From positions 62,001 through 126,000 of the forward strand of contig CAKZPD010000022.1 of assembly GCA_937138475.1 (NCBI GenBank): DNA of 64,000 nt, written 5' to 3'. Numbering within the stretch: position 1 is the stretch's first letter; every line of letters begins with the position of its first letter. Under the pieces are notes generated by a model. The model had not been told where the DNA came from. It made no database searches and was given only the letters and a program-made list of their open reading frames with translations. The position numbers and the translations under genes are program-made. The DNA comes from an uncultured Sulfitobacter sp. Its GTDB lineage: Bacteria > Pseudomonadota > Alphaproteobacteria > Rhodobacterales > Rhodobacteraceae. This document shows, piece after piece, positions 45,362 through 54,376 of this stretch.

Positions 45362-45396
45362 AAGCCGGCGGAAAGGCGTCTTTGCCGGCTTCTTTT
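45362..45396 (+). terminator. Intrinsic terminator between hpaR and metG
   Basis: AAGCCGGC (45362-45369) pairs with GCCGGCTT (45384-45391). An inner AAAG (45372-45375) pairs with CTTT (45380-45383) around loop GCGT, with only a two-base bulge. TTCTTTTG follows on the plus strand, giving a fair U-tract for hpaR. The structure could also work in the opposite direction for metG. Confidence 0.7.
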
Positions 45397-45421
45397 GTTC
45401 TTAAATATCCCCGCCGGAGGC
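45389..45421 (-). repeat. Dispersed 33-bp repeat, copy 5 (after metG)
   Basis: On the minus strand it reads GCCTCCGGCGGGGATATTT, AA, then GAACAAAAGAAG. It follows metG by about 48 bp in the gene's orientation and mirrors copy 4. Confidence 0.9.
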
Positions 45422-45469
45422 TCCTATCCGATCCACATGAGGTGTGGGGGGCGGGCTTACGCTGTCTGA

Positions 45470-47188
45470 TCAGCTGCGCGTCCCGGCAAAGCGGGTCTGC
45501 CAGCTGTCGCGCTCTTCGTCGGTTATTTTGGCAAACAGGACGGGCGGGGTGGTGAAGGCGTGACCGGGGGCCAATGCGTTCAGGTATTGCATCATGTCCT
45601 CGGGCCAGGTGGCGTCGCTGGCGTGCATGCCGGTCAGCATATTGGCGGCGGCGCCCGGAATGAACGGGGCCGAGAGCACAGCATAAAGCCGCACCAGGTT
45701 CAGGCCAAGCCGGGTTTGGGCGGCAGCCTGGGCGGGATCGGTTTTGAAGGTTGTCCAGGGGGCAACCGATTGCAGGTATTCGTTGCCGGCCACCCAGATG
45801 GCCCGCAGCTCTTGTGCTGATTTGCGGACGTCCATAGTTTCCATAAGCGCTTCGTATTTGGCGACGCGGGCGGCCAGCTCTTCGATCAGTTGGTGTTCGG
45901 CAGGCCCCCAGCTGCCCCCATCTGGCACGGCTTCTCCGAATTTTGAGCGGCAGAACTTGGTGATGCGGCTGACGAAATTGCCCAGAACATCTGCCAGATC
46001 CTTGTTCACGGATGTTTGGAAGTTTTCCCAGGTGAATTCGCTATCGCTGCTTTCGGGGGCATGGCTGAGCAGCCACCAGCGCCAGTAATCAGCCGGGAGC
46101 AGCTCCAGCGCCTGATCCATAAAGATCCCGCGCCCCTGGCTGGTAGAAAACTGCCCGCCATCATAGTTGAGATAGTTGAAAGATTTGAGGTGATCGACCA
46201 TTTTCCATGGCTCGCCCGATCCCAGGATCGTGGCCGGGAAGGACAGGGTATGGAACGGCACGTTGTCCTTGCCCATGAACTGGGTATAGCGCACGTCATC
46301 GGCGCCCATATCGGTGCGCCACCAGCGCTGCCAGGCGGCATCGTCCAGCCCGTTGGCCTTGGCCCATTCGTCCGCGCAGGCGATATATTCGATGGGGGCG
46401 TCGAACCAGACATAGAACACCTTGCCCTCCATGCCCGGCCATTCGGCATCGCCCCGGCGCACCGGAATGCCCCAATCCAGATCGCGGGTGATGCCCCGGT
46501 CGCGCAGGCCGTCGCCGTCATGCAGCCATTTCTTGGCGATGGATGTGGTCAGAACCGGCCAATCGGTCTTGCTGTCGATCCAGGCATCCAGGTTATCCTT
46601 CAGCGCCGATTGCCGCAGATAAAGGTGCTTGGTCTCGCGCACTTCCAGATCGGTGGATCCTGAAACGGCCGAGCGCGGATCAATCAGATCGGTCGGGTCA
46701 AGCTGCTTGGTGCAGTTTTCGCATTGGTCGCCGCGCGCCTTGTCATAGCCGCACTCGGGGCAGGTGCCTTCGATATAGCGGTCTGGCAAAAAGCGGCCAT
46801 CGGCATTGGAATACACCTGGCTTTCGGTGACTTCGGCGATCAGACCGGCCTCGGCCAGCTTGCCGGCGAAATGCTGGGTCAGCCGGTGGTTTTCCGGGCT
46901 TGAGGACCGTCCGAAATGATCGAACGACATGGCAAAGCCTTCGGCGATCTTGGCTTGGGTCTGGTGCATTTGGGCGCAGTATTCGGCCACGGGCATTCCG
47001 GCCTTGGCGGCCGCCAGCTCGGCCGGGGTGCCATGTTCATCGGTGGCGCACAGGAACAAGACCTCGTGGCCGCGTCCGCGCAGATAGCGGGCATAAAGAT
47101 CGGCGGGCAGTTGGCTGCCGACCAGATTGCCCAGATGCTTGATCCCGTTGATATATGGAATGGCTGAGGTGATAAGGTGGCGTGCCAT
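45470..47188 (-). CDS. metG: Methionyl-tRNA synthetase
   Basis: The 572-residue class I synthetase charges tRNA-Met. The HIGH motif appears as [13 protein letters not shown] near residue 15. A zinc knuckle of four cysteines is present ([20 protein letters not shown] near residues 141-160, first 20 shown). The KMSKS-like loop reads [18 protein letters not shown] near residue 340; I expect Lys where this has Gln, giving KFSTS in relatives. The protein ends after the anticodon domain without the C-terminal EMAP-like tRNA-binding domain, as in many alphaproteobacteria. Confidence 0.95.
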   Translation of the reverse strand: MARHLITSAIPYINGIKHLGNLVGSQLPADLYARYLRGRGHEVLFLCATDEHGTPAELAAAKAGMPVAEYCAQMHQTQAKIAEGFAMSFDHFGRSSSPENHRLTQHFAGKLAEAGLIAEVTESQVYSNADGRFLPDRYIEGTCPECGYDKARGDQCENCTKQLDPTDLIDPRSAVSGSTDLEVRETKHLYLRQSALKDNLDAWIDSKTDWPVLTTSIAKKWLHDGDGLRDRGITRDLDWGIPVRRGDAEWPGMEGKVFYVWFDAPIEYIACADEWAKANGLDDAAWQRWWRTDMGADDVRYTQFMGKDNVPFHTLSFPATILGSGEPWKMVDHLKSFNYLNYDGGQFSTSQGRGIFMDQALELLPADYWRWWLLSHAPESSDSEFTWENFQTSVNKDLADVLGNFVSRITKFCRSKFGEAVPDGGSWGPAEHQLIEELAARVAKYEALMETMDVRKSAQELRAIWVAGNEYLQSVAPWTTFKTDPAQAAAQTRLGLNLVRLYAVLSAPFIPGAAANMLTGMHASDATWPEDMMQYLNALAPGHAFTTPPVLFAKITDEERDSWQTRFAGTRS

Positions 47189-47252
47189 GGCGGTTTCCCA
47201 AACAGATGCTTTTGGGTTTGCTTTAGCGCAGCCAGATCAAAAGGGCCATGGG

Positions 47253-48491
47253 TCAATCGTCGCTGGGGGGCAGATGGTGGCGGCTGCGCCCGGTCAGGCG
47301 CCCGATCAAAAAGCTGGTGCGCGGCGCATAGACATAGCGGGTGCGTCTGGCCTTGGTTGGGCGGGCGCGCATCCGGGTCAGGCCGAATACCACCAAAAGC
47401 GCATGGCCAATGGCGATCATGCCGAACAGGGCCGCCGGGCCATAAAGGTCAATCAGCACCGAGGCCAGCAGGGGCGCCGCGATGGCGCCAAGGGCAAAAA
47501 AGAACATCAGCGCCGCCGACAATTCCACCCGTTCGTCATCGCTGGCAAAATCATGGGCATGGGCCGATGCCACCGAATAAATCGGAAAGGTCGTCAGCCC
47601 AAACAGCCCGGCGGTCAGGAAAATGCCCAGCGTGCCAAGCCCGGTGGAAAACACCGTGATCGCCGAGCTGCCAATCGCGGCAATCGACAGCCAGATCAGC
47701 ACCCAGCGGCGGTCGTATTTATCGGCCAGCCAGCCCACCGGATATTGCGCCAGCGCGCCGCCCAGAACAAAGGCCGACAGGAAATAGGCGATTTCTTCCG
47801 GGACCAGGCCGACCTCTTGGCCATAAAGCGGGCCGACCATGCGAAACGAGGCGCTGGAAATCGCCGCGACGATCACCCCGGCGGCGGCCAGCGGCGATCG
47901 TGACACCGCCAGCTTGGGGCGCAACCGCGGCGAGTCGGGGGTTTGCGGTTGCGGGGTTGTGGTCAGCGTCAACGGCAAGAGCGCGGCGCAACACAAGATG
48001 GCCAGCAGGTTATACGACACATAGGATGCCGGCGTCAGCACCCCGATGATCATTTGGGCGGCCAGCGATCCGGTCATATCCACCACGCGGTAGACCCCCA
48101 TGGTGCGGCCACGGGTTTCATTGTTGACCTTGGCTTGCAGCCAGGCCTCGACCACGGTGTAACAGCCGGCGACGCACAGCCCCGATGCGACGCGCATCAA
48201 GGCCCAGGCCAGCGGGTCAATGACCAGCATATGCGCCATCAGCCCAATCGCCCCCGATGCGGTAAAGGCGGCAAAGGCGCGGCTGTGGCCGACGCTGCCC
48301 ATCAGGCGCGGCGCCCACCAGCAGCCGATGAAAAACCCCAGGAAATGCGCCGATCCCAGCAGGCCGATTTGCTGGCGCGAGAAATCCAATGCCAGACCCG
48401 ACAGCGCATCCAAGGGGCCCACCCCGCCCGAGGACAACTGAAGCAAGATGACAGACAAAAACAGCGCGGCAAAGGAAATCAACAGTCTCAT
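47253..48491 (-). CDS. MFS transporter, YfcJ-like
   Basis: From the ATG at 48491 (MRLLISFAALFLSVILLQLS) the protein has 412 residues and about twelve helices. GLLGSAHFLGFFIGCWWAPR near residue 43 is the TM2 / loop region, and NNETRGRTMGVYRVVDMTGS near 123 and YPVGWLADKYDRRWVLIWLS near 248 are MFS motifs. The frame to 48692 carries an unconserved leader. This type, including YfcJ and YfkF-like permeases, has no established substrate in the group. It lies 64 bp after metG's start, on the same strand. Confidence 0.88.
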   Translation of the reverse strand: MRLLISFAALFLSVILLQLSSGGVGPLDALSGLALDFSRQQIGLLGSAHFLGFFIGCWWAPRLMGSVGHSRAFAAFTASGAIGLMAHMLVIDPLAWALMRVASGLCVAGCYTVVEAWLQAKVNNETRGRTMGVYRVVDMTGSLAAQMIIGVLTPASYVSYNLLAILCCAALLPLTLTTTPQPQTPDSPRLRPKLAVSRSPLAAAGVIVAAISSASFRMVGPLYGQEVGLVPEEIAYFLSAFVLGGALAQYPVGWLADKYDRRWVLIWLSIAAIGSSAITVFSTGLGTLGIFLTAGLFGLTTFPIYSVASAHAHDFASDDERVELSAALMFFFALGAIAAPLLASVLIDLYGPAALFGMIAIGHALLVVFGLTRMRARPTKARRTRYVYAPRTSFLIGRLTGRSRHHLPPSDD

Positions 48492-48716
48492 ATGGTGGCA
48501 CCATGCCTGTCTTTGCCGGTGGCCCCAAGCGCTTAATCGACAGGCCGGGTCGTTTTCCCGCTTTGACGGCGATATTTTTACCATCGGGCCGGGGCTTGCC
48601 ATGGGCGGGCAGGGCGCTAGGGTCAGGGAAACGGCCGGGGCAACAGTCGGGGCCGCGCTTTGGGCGGGGGCGGTTTTCCGCGCAAGCGGCACAGGAACAC
48701 AGAAAAGGGCAAGGCG

Positions 48717-49760
48717 ATGCAGCGCAAGACATTGGGAAAAAGCGGCCTTGAGGTCAGCGCATTTTGCCTTGGCTCAATGACCTGGGGGACACAGAACACC
48801 GTTGACGAGGCACACAGCCAGATTGAGCGCGCCTTGGCGGCGGGGATCAATTTCATCGACACGGCTGAAATGTATCCGGTCAATCCGATCAGCGCGGAAA
48901 CCATTGGTCGCACCGAACGGATTATCGGGCTTTGGCTGGATCACGGGCTGCGCCGTCACGAGGTGGTTCTGGCGACCAAACATTCCGGCGAGGGGATGAT
49001 GCACGCGCGCAACGGCGCGCCGATCTCGGCGGCGACGATTCGCGAAGCGGTCGAGGGGTCGTTGCGGCGGCTGCGCACCGATTACATTGATCTTTATCAG
49101 TTTCATTGGCCCAATCGCGGCAGCTATATGTTTCGCAAGAACTGGAATTTTGATCCGTCGGGGCAGCTGTTGATCGACACCCAGGCCCATATGGAAGAGG
49201 CGCTGGCGGCCTTGCAGGCCGAGGTGCAGCGCGGCACCATCCGGGCCTTTGGGCTGAGCAACGAAAGCGCCTGGGGGCTGACCCGCTGGGCGCAGGTGGC
49301 ACGGGCCCAGGGCGGGCCGCAGGTGGCGGCGATCCAGAATGAATATTCGCTGCTTTGCCGGCTGTTTGATACCGATCTGGCCGAGGCGAGCCTGCAAGAG
49401 GATGTGCCGCTTTTGGCGTTTTCACCGCTGGCGGCCGGGCTGTTGACCGGCAAGTATCAAGATGGCGCGGTGCCGGATGGATCGCGCATGTCTTTGGTGG
49501 CGGATCTGGGGGGGCGCCGGACCGATCGGGCCTTTGCCGCGGTGGCCGGGTATCTTGAGATCGCTGCAAAACATGGGCTGGATCCGGCGCAGATGGCGTT
49601 GGCGTGGTGCGCGGGGCGCCCGTTCATGGGGTCGGTGATTTTCGGCGCGACCAGCATGGCGCAGCTGGAGCGGGCCCTGGGGGCGGCCGATTTGGTTCTG
49701 GCGCCTGAGGTGCTGCAAGAGATAGACGCGGTGCACCGCGCGCATCCGATGCCGTTTTAG
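48717..49760 (+). CDS. Aldo/keto reductase, Tas-like
   Basis: The 347-residue NADPH-dependent reductase from the ATG at 48717 resembles E. coli Tas. MQRKTLGKSGLEVSAFCLGS is a typical N-terminus. The catalytic tetrad is recognisable: Asp-Thr-Ala-Glu-Met-Tyr in NFIDTAEMYPVNP near residue 46, Lys in VLATKHSGEG near 84, and His in YQFHWPNRG near 128. The GLSNESAWGL and AIQNEYSLLCR stretches are also standard. The physiological aldehyde or ketone is unknown. It is divergent from the MFS gene. Confidence 0.92.
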   Translation: MQRKTLGKSGLEVSAFCLGSMTWGTQNTVDEAHSQIERALAAGINFIDTAEMYPVNPISAETIGRTERIIGLWLDHGLRRHEVVLATKHSGEGMMHARNGAPISAATIREAVEGSLRRLRTDYIDLYQFHWPNRGSYMFRKNWNFDPSGQLLIDTQAHMEEALAALQAEVQRGTIRAFGLSNESAWGLTRWAQVARAQGGPQVAAIQNEYSLLCRLFDTDLAEASLQEDVPLLAFSPLAAGLLTGKYQDGAVPDGSRMSLVADLGGRRTDRAFAAVAGYLEIAAKHGLDPAQMALAWCAGRPFMGSVIFGATSMAQLERALGAADLVLAPEVLQEIDAVHRAHPMPF

Positions 49761-49817
49761 CGGCGTTTGCGGCGGGCGCATGCCGGAATGGCCGGTGCCA
49801 TTTGTGGCGGGGACGGG

Positions 49818-49850
49818 GCCTCCGGCGGGGATATTTAAGAACAAAAGAAG
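49818..49850 (+). repeat. Dispersed 33-bp repeat, copy 6 (after the aldo/keto reductase gene)
   Basis: Reads GCCTCCGGCGGGGATATTT, AA, then GAACAAAAGAAG. Follows the reductase gene by 57 bp in the same orientation and precedes the convergent GlxA-type regulator's 3' end by 17 bp. Confidence 0.9.
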
Positions 49851-49867
49851 GGCCGGGCGGGACAGGA

Positions 49868-50833
49868 TTATCCGCGCGGCGGGGTGTTTTGGCGGCTTTG
49901 CCGGGGGGGGCGGCCAAAGCTGCGGCGATAGGCGCGAGCGAAGCTGGATTGGGTGTTGAAGCCGGTGCTGAGCGCCACATCCAGCAAAGGCAGATCGGAT
50001 TGGTGGATCAGGCGGTCGGCCTCGGCCAGGCGCAGGGACAGGTAATAGGCCTGGGGGGTGGTGCCCAGACGGGCGCGAAATTGCAGTTGCAGGGCGCGGG
50101 CGCTGAGGCCCAGTTGTCGGGCCAGGGCGGCGATGGGCTGGGGATCGTCGAGCGCCTGTTCCATCAGCCCATGGGCGCGGCTGGTAAGGGCGTTGTGGCC
50201 GCTGCGCGGGCCCAGGCGGTGTTGCGGGCTGTCGGCGGTGGGGGCGCGGTCATAGATAAAGCTGCCGGCGACGCGTTTGGTCAGCGCCGGGCCAAAGCGC
50301 TGTTCGATCAGGTGCAGCATCATGTCGATGCCCGGCACGGCGCCGCCGCTGGTCAGGCGGTTGCCCGACACCACAAAGCGGGCGTTTTGTGCGGTCAGCT
50401 GTGGAAAACGCGCGGCAAAGCGATCGAGGTCTTCCCAGTGGGTGGTGGCGCGGTGCCCATCCAGCACCCCGGCGTGGGCCATGATCCACGGGCCGCCGTC
50501 GATGCCGGCGATGGTGCTGCCCTGGCGTGCAAGCCGGGTCAGGCTGGCGCCAAGCTGGGGGGTGGATTGGCGTTCCAGGTCAAAGCCGGCGACGATCAGC
50601 AGCAGATCGCAATGGGCGGTGCGGCGCAGGGGGGCGGCCGGCAGACGCAGCCCGCTGGTGAGGGTGATGTCATTATCGCCGGGGGTGGCAAAGCGCCAAT
50701 TGAACAGCGGCCGGCCGGCCTGGCGGTTGGCGGCGCGCATGGGGTCGACGGCGGCCGCAAAGGACAGCGTGTTGGAGCCATCAAGCACCAGCACCGTCGC
50801 CTGAACCGTTTCGGGAACCGATGTTTCAACCAT
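49868..50833 (-). CDS. GlxA-type AraC regulator, probable carnitine regulator CdhR
   Basis: The 321-residue regulator has an N-terminal DJ-1/PfpI-like amidotransferase fold (ATVLVLDGSNTLSFAAAVDP near residue 12; GIDGGPWIMAHAGVLDG near 109) and a C-terminal AraC double HTH. PIAALARQLGLSARALQLQF near 233 and LPLLDVALSTGFNTQSSFAR near 281 are the HTHs. Pseudomonas CdhR, which activates carnitine catabolism, has this architecture. Here it is divergent from three carnitine-type genes, so it is the likely activator. Confidence 0.87.
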   Translation of the reverse strand: MVETSVPETVQATVLVLDGSNTLSFAAAVDPMRAANRQAGRPLFNWRFATPGDNDITLTSGLRLPAAPLRRTAHCDLLLIVAGFDLERQSTPQLGASLTRLARQGSTIAGIDGGPWIMAHAGVLDGHRATTHWEDLDRFAARFPQLTAQNARFVVSGNRLTSGGAVPGIDMMLHLIEQRFGPALTKRVAGSFIYDRAPTADSPQHRLGPRSGHNALTSRAHGLMEQALDDPQPIAALARQLGLSARALQLQFRARLGTTPQAYYLSLRLAEADRLIHQSDLPLLDVALSTGFNTQSSFARAYRRSFGRPPRQSRQNTPPRG

Positions 50834-50967
50834 AACTGACCCTTTGGGGGCGGGTATCGCCGGGTGGATTTTCTGCGAATTATGTCAAGTATATTTCGCT
50901 TTGGGGCAAGTCGTTTGGGCGGTTCTGCGCCAAGATGGCCGCGGATGCAAGCAATTCGGAGAGCCAG

Positions 50968-51879
50968 ATGCCCCTGTCGATGAACAAAGATGTCTTTATT
51001 ACCTGCGCCGTGACCGGGTCGGGGGGCACCCAAGATCGCAGCCCGCATGTGCCGCGTTCGCCCGCGCAGATTGCCGCCAGCGCCATTGCCGCCGCCAAGG
51101 CGGGGGCCGCCGTGGTGCATTGCCATGTGCGCGACCCCGAGACCGGCGCGCCGTCGCGGCGGTTGGAGCTTTACCGCGAGGTCACGGACCGCATTCGCGA
51201 TGCCGAGGTCGATGTGGTGTTGAACCTGACGGCAGGCATGGGCGGCGATATGGTGTTTGGCGGCACCGAAACGCCGCTGCCCCTGTCCGAGGCGGGCACC
51301 GACATGATCGGCGCCAGCGCCCGCGTGGCCCATGTGGCCGAATGCCTGCCCGAGATATGCACCCTGGATTGCGGCACCATGAACTTTGCCGAAGCCGATT
51401 ATGTGATGACCAACACGCCCGGCATGTTGACGGCCATGGGCGCGATGATGACCCAGCTGGGCGTCAAGCCCGAGATCGAAGCCTTTGACACCGGCCATCT
51501 GTGGTATGCCAAGCAGTTGGTCAAGGACGGCGTGCTGGACAGCCCGGCCCTGGTGCAGCTGTGCATGGGGGTGCCCTGGGGCGCGCCGGATGATCTCAAT
51601 ACCTTTATGGCCATGGTCAATAACGTGCCCGATGATTGGACGTTTTCGGCCTTTGGTCTGGGGCGTCATCAGATGGCCTATGTGGCGGCCAGCGTGCTGG
51701 CCGGGGGGCATGTGCGTGTCGGGCTTGAGGATAACCTTTGGCTTGAGAAAGGCGTGCTGGCGGAAAACTGGCAATTGGTGGAACGGGCCGGAACCATCAT
51801 TGAAAACATGGGGGCGCGGGTCATTGGCCCCGCCGAGGTGCGCGAAAAGCTGGGCCTGGTCAAACGCGCGCCCAACTAG
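50968..51879 (+). CDS. 3-dehydrocarnitine cleavage enzyme (BKACE family)
   Basis: The 303-residue beta-keto acid cleavage enzyme should react 3-dehydrocarnitine with acetyl-CoA to give betainyl-CoA and acetoacetate. FITCAVTGSGGT near residue 8 and VVHCHVRDPETGAPSRR near 46 (metal-binding His-x-His) are BKACE signatures, with LNLTAGMGGDMVFGG near 89. The ATG at 50968 has GGAGAG seven bases upstream; the frame start at 50935 is not needed. The carnitine assignment rests on the next gene. Related genes are called cdhC or dhc. Confidence 0.88.
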   Translation: MPLSMNKDVFITCAVTGSGGTQDRSPHVPRSPAQIAASAIAAAKAGAAVVHCHVRDPETGAPSRRLELYREVTDRIRDAEVDVVLNLTAGMGGDMVFGGTETPLPLSEAGTDMIGASARVAHVAECLPEICTLDCGTMNFAEADYVMTNTPGMLTAMGAMMTQLGVKPEIEAFDTGHLWYAKQLVKDGVLDSPALVQLCMGVPWGAPDDLNTFMAMVNNVPDDWTFSAFGLGRHQMAYVAASVLAGGHVRVGLEDNLWLEKGVLAENWQLVERAGTIIENMGARVIGPAEVREKLGLVKRAPN

Positions 51880-51980
51880 GGCAACCCCAGGGCGCTTGGG
51901 GCAAAACCCCAAGGGCTTTGGCATGGCAATATCGCCCCGGCTGTTCGGGCAGGGGCCAATCGGAAAAGAAGTGATCCAAT

Positions 51981-53450
51981 ATGCAAAATACAGTTGCGAT
52001 TGTCGGGGGCGGGGTAATCGGGGGCGGCTGGGCCGCGCGATTTGCTCTGAACGGGTGGGACGTGCGGATTTTCGATCCCGATCCCCAGGCCCAGCGCAAG
52101 ACCCAGGAAATGCTGGCCGCCGCGCGGCGGGCCTTGCCGGGGCTGACCGATGTCGCCCTGCCGCCCGAGGGAGCGGTGCAGCACTGCGACACAATCGCTG
52201 AGGCCGTCACCGATTGCGCGCTGATCGTCGAGGCGGTGCCGGAAAGGCTGGAGGTCAAACAGGCCGTCTATGCCGAGATCGAGGCCGTCAATACCGCCGG
52301 GATCATTGCCTCGTCTACGTCGGGGATCATGCCCAGCGATCTACAGGCCAAGATGACCCACCCAAGCCGCCTGATCGTGGCGCATCCGTTTAACCCGGTC
52401 TATCTGTTGCCGCTTGTCGAACTGGTGGCGGGCAAACAGACCGACCCGGCCTGTATCGAAACCGCCAAGACGCTTTATGCCGGGCTTGGGATGCAGCCGC
52501 TGCACTGCCGGGTTGAAATCGAAGGGTTCCTGTCGGACCGCCTGCAAGAGGCCCTGTGGCGCGAGGCGCTGTGGCTGCTCAAGGATGGGGTCGCCACAGC
52601 CGAGGAACTGGACGCGGCGATCGCCTATGGGCCGGGGCTGCGCTGGGCACAGATGGGAACCATGCAGACCTTTCACCTGGCTGGCGGCGAAGGCGGGATG
52701 CGGGCGATGCTGGCCATGTTCGGGCCATGCCTGAAATGGCCCTGGACCAAGCTGATGGATGTGCCCGACCTGACCGATGATTTTGTCGAAATGGTCGGCG
52801 ATCAATGTGACGCGCAATCCCATCCGCGCAGCCCGCGCGATCTGGAAAAACTGCGCGATGCCAATCTGGTCGGGATCATCCGGTCCCTGCGTGCGGCCAA
52901 TTGGGGGGCGGGGGCCACGGTGCGCGCCCATGATCGGCATCTGGCCGATGCCGCTGGGATCGCCGCGCCCCTGGATACACGGGATCTGTCCAAGCCGCTT
53001 CTGACGGTGCAGCGCGTGGTTCCACTGGACTGGACCGACTACAACGGCCACATGAATGAGGCCAAGTATCTGCAAGCCTTTGGCGATGCCACCGACCGGA
53101 TGATGGAGCTGATCGGCTGCGACGCAGATTACATCGCCAGCGGCGGCAGCTATTTCACCGCCGAAACCCACATCCGCCACATCGACGAGGTCCACGCCGG
53201 GGCGATGATCCAGGTGCACACGCAGGTGCTGGCAGGGACAGGCAAGAAAATGCACCTCTGGCACGAGATGTATGAAGGCGACCGCCTGCTGGCCACGGGC
53301 GAACATTTCTTGCTGCATGTCAGCCTGGCAACCCGCCGCCCCTCTGATCCAAGCGCGCAAATCGCCGCGGCGCTGGGCGCCGTCACCCAGGCGCAGGCCG
53401 GGCTGGCCCGTCCAGATGGTGCCGGCCGCGCGGTCGGGGCGCCGCGGTGA
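51981..53450 (+). CDS. L-carnitine dehydrogenase fused to a hot-dog thioesterase
   Basis: The 489-residue protein has two parts. Residues 1 to about 320 are a 3-hydroxyacyl-CoA dehydrogenase-like L-carnitine dehydrogenase: VAIVGGGVIGGGWAARFALN is the NAD motif, and AHPFNPVYLLPLVELVAG near residue 133 holds the catalytic His. Residues from about 340 form a 4-hydroxybenzoyl-CoA-type hot-dog thioesterase: VPLDWTDYNGHMNEAKYLQA, with the Asp-Tyr-Asn-Gly-His core. The fusion would oxidise carnitine and hydrolyse betainyl-CoA to glycine betaine, steps split between CdhA and CdhB in Pseudomonas. Confidence 0.92.
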   Translation: MQNTVAIVGGGVIGGGWAARFALNGWDVRIFDPDPQAQRKTQEMLAAARRALPGLTDVALPPEGAVQHCDTIAEAVTDCALIVEAVPERLEVKQAVYAEIEAVNTAGIIASSTSGIMPSDLQAKMTHPSRLIVAHPFNPVYLLPLVELVAGKQTDPACIETAKTLYAGLGMQPLHCRVEIEGFLSDRLQEALWREALWLLKDGVATAEELDAAIAYGPGLRWAQMGTMQTFHLAGGEGGMRAMLAMFGPCLKWPWTKLMDVPDLTDDFVEMVGDQCDAQSHPRSPRDLEKLRDANLVGIIRSLRAANWGAGATVRAHDRHLADAAGIAAPLDTRDLSKPLLTVQRVVPLDWTDYNGHMNEAKYLQAFGDATDRMMELIGCDADYIASGGSYFTAETHIRHIDEVHAGAMIQVHTQVLAGTGKKMHLWHEMYEGDRLLATGEHFLLHVSLATRRPSDPSAQIAAALGAVTQAQAGLARPDGAGRAVGAPR

Positions 53451-54217
53451 AACGCGCGCTGATCACCGCCGGCGCCAGCGGAATCGGCCTGGCCATGGGC
53501 GCGCGCTTTGACCAAGCAGGCCATGAGGTCTGGATCACTGACGTGGATCCCCAGGCCCTGGCCGCCGCCCCCGGTCACTGGCACAAAACCCTGTGCGACG
53601 CGCGCGATGAAACGGCGGCAAAGGCCCTGTTCGCCCAGATTGAAGGGGCCGGCGGGCTTGACGTGCTATGCGCCAACGCCGGTATCGCCGGCCCGACCGC
53701 CCGGATCGAAGACATCAGCCTGGCCGATTGGCGCGACTGCGTCAGCGTCAACCTGGAAGGGGCATTTCTGGCGTGCAAATACGCGGCCCCGATGATGAAA
53801 ACGGCCGGGGGCGGGGCAATAATCCTGACCTCATCGACCGCTGGAATTCATGGCTACCCAAACCGCGCGCCCTACGCGGCGGCCAAATGGGCGGTGATCG
53901 GGCTGATGAAAACCCTGGCGATGGAACTTGGGCCTTTCGGGGTGCGGGCCAACGCGATCTGCCCCGGCGCCGTGGAAGGCCCGCGCATGGAAGGGGTGCT
54001 CGCGCGCGAGGCACAGGCCAAAGGCATGACCCGCGATGCGGTCTATGACGGCTATGCCATGGGCACCTCGATGCGCCGCTGGGTGCAGGCCGAGGATATC
54101 GCCGAAATGGCTGTCTTCCTGGGATCAAACGCGGCGCGCCTGATCTCGGGCCAGGTGATCGCTGTCGATGGCCATACCGAAAACCCCGATCCCAAACTCC
54201 CCACACCCCATCCGTAA
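53447..54217 (+). CDS. SDR oxidoreductase in the carnitine cluster
   Basis: The 256-residue short-chain dehydrogenase starts with a GTG that overlaps the carnitine dehydrogenase stop (GTGA), so it is coupled to it. The cofactor motif is ALITAGASGIGLAMGARF near residue 4, NAG is in VLCANAGIAGPTARIED near 76, and the catalytic YxxxK lies in YPNRAPYAAAKWAVIG near 139. A D-carnitine dehydrogenase would fit the operon, since SDRs with that activity are known in other bacteria, but that is inference. A general 3-oxoacyl reductase role is also possible. Confidence 0.88.
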   Translation: MKRALITAGASGIGLAMGARFDQAGHEVWITDVDPQALAAAPGHWHKTLCDARDETAAKALFAQIEGAGGLDVLCANAGIAGPTARIEDISLADWRDCVSVNLEGAFLACKYAAPMMKTAGGGAIILTSSTAGIHGYPNRAPYAAAKWAVIGLMKTLAMELGPFGVRANAICPGAVEGPRMEGVLAREAQAKGMTRDAVYDGYAMGTSMRRWVQAEDIAEMAVFLGSNAARLISGQVIAVDGHTENPDPKLPTPHP

Positions 54218-54305
54218 TCCAAAGGAGCGCGCCTGCCGGCGCGCACGCCATTCTTGATTTGGCGCCCGTGGCAAGCGCAGCGTCCCAAAGAACCGCACCG
54301 CCCTG

Positions 54306-54338
54306 TTTCTTTTGTTGAAAAATATCCCCGCCGGAGGC
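54306..54338 (-). repeat. Dispersed 33-bp repeat, copy 7 (after the HTH regulator gene)
   Basis: On the minus strand it reads GCCTCCGGCGGGGATATTT, TT, then CAACAAAAGAAA. It follows the minus-strand HTH gene by 38 bp in its orientation, in the convergent gap with the SDR gene. Confidence 0.88.
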
Positions 54339-54376
54339 TCCTGACCGCGCCACTGCACCGGCCGCGCCGTTACGGC

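Noticed and set aside
45280..45421. Insertion element bounded by the inverted copies 4 and 5
   Set aside because: The 75 bp between them has no transposase and no target duplication; both copies fit the gene-end pattern seen elsewhere.
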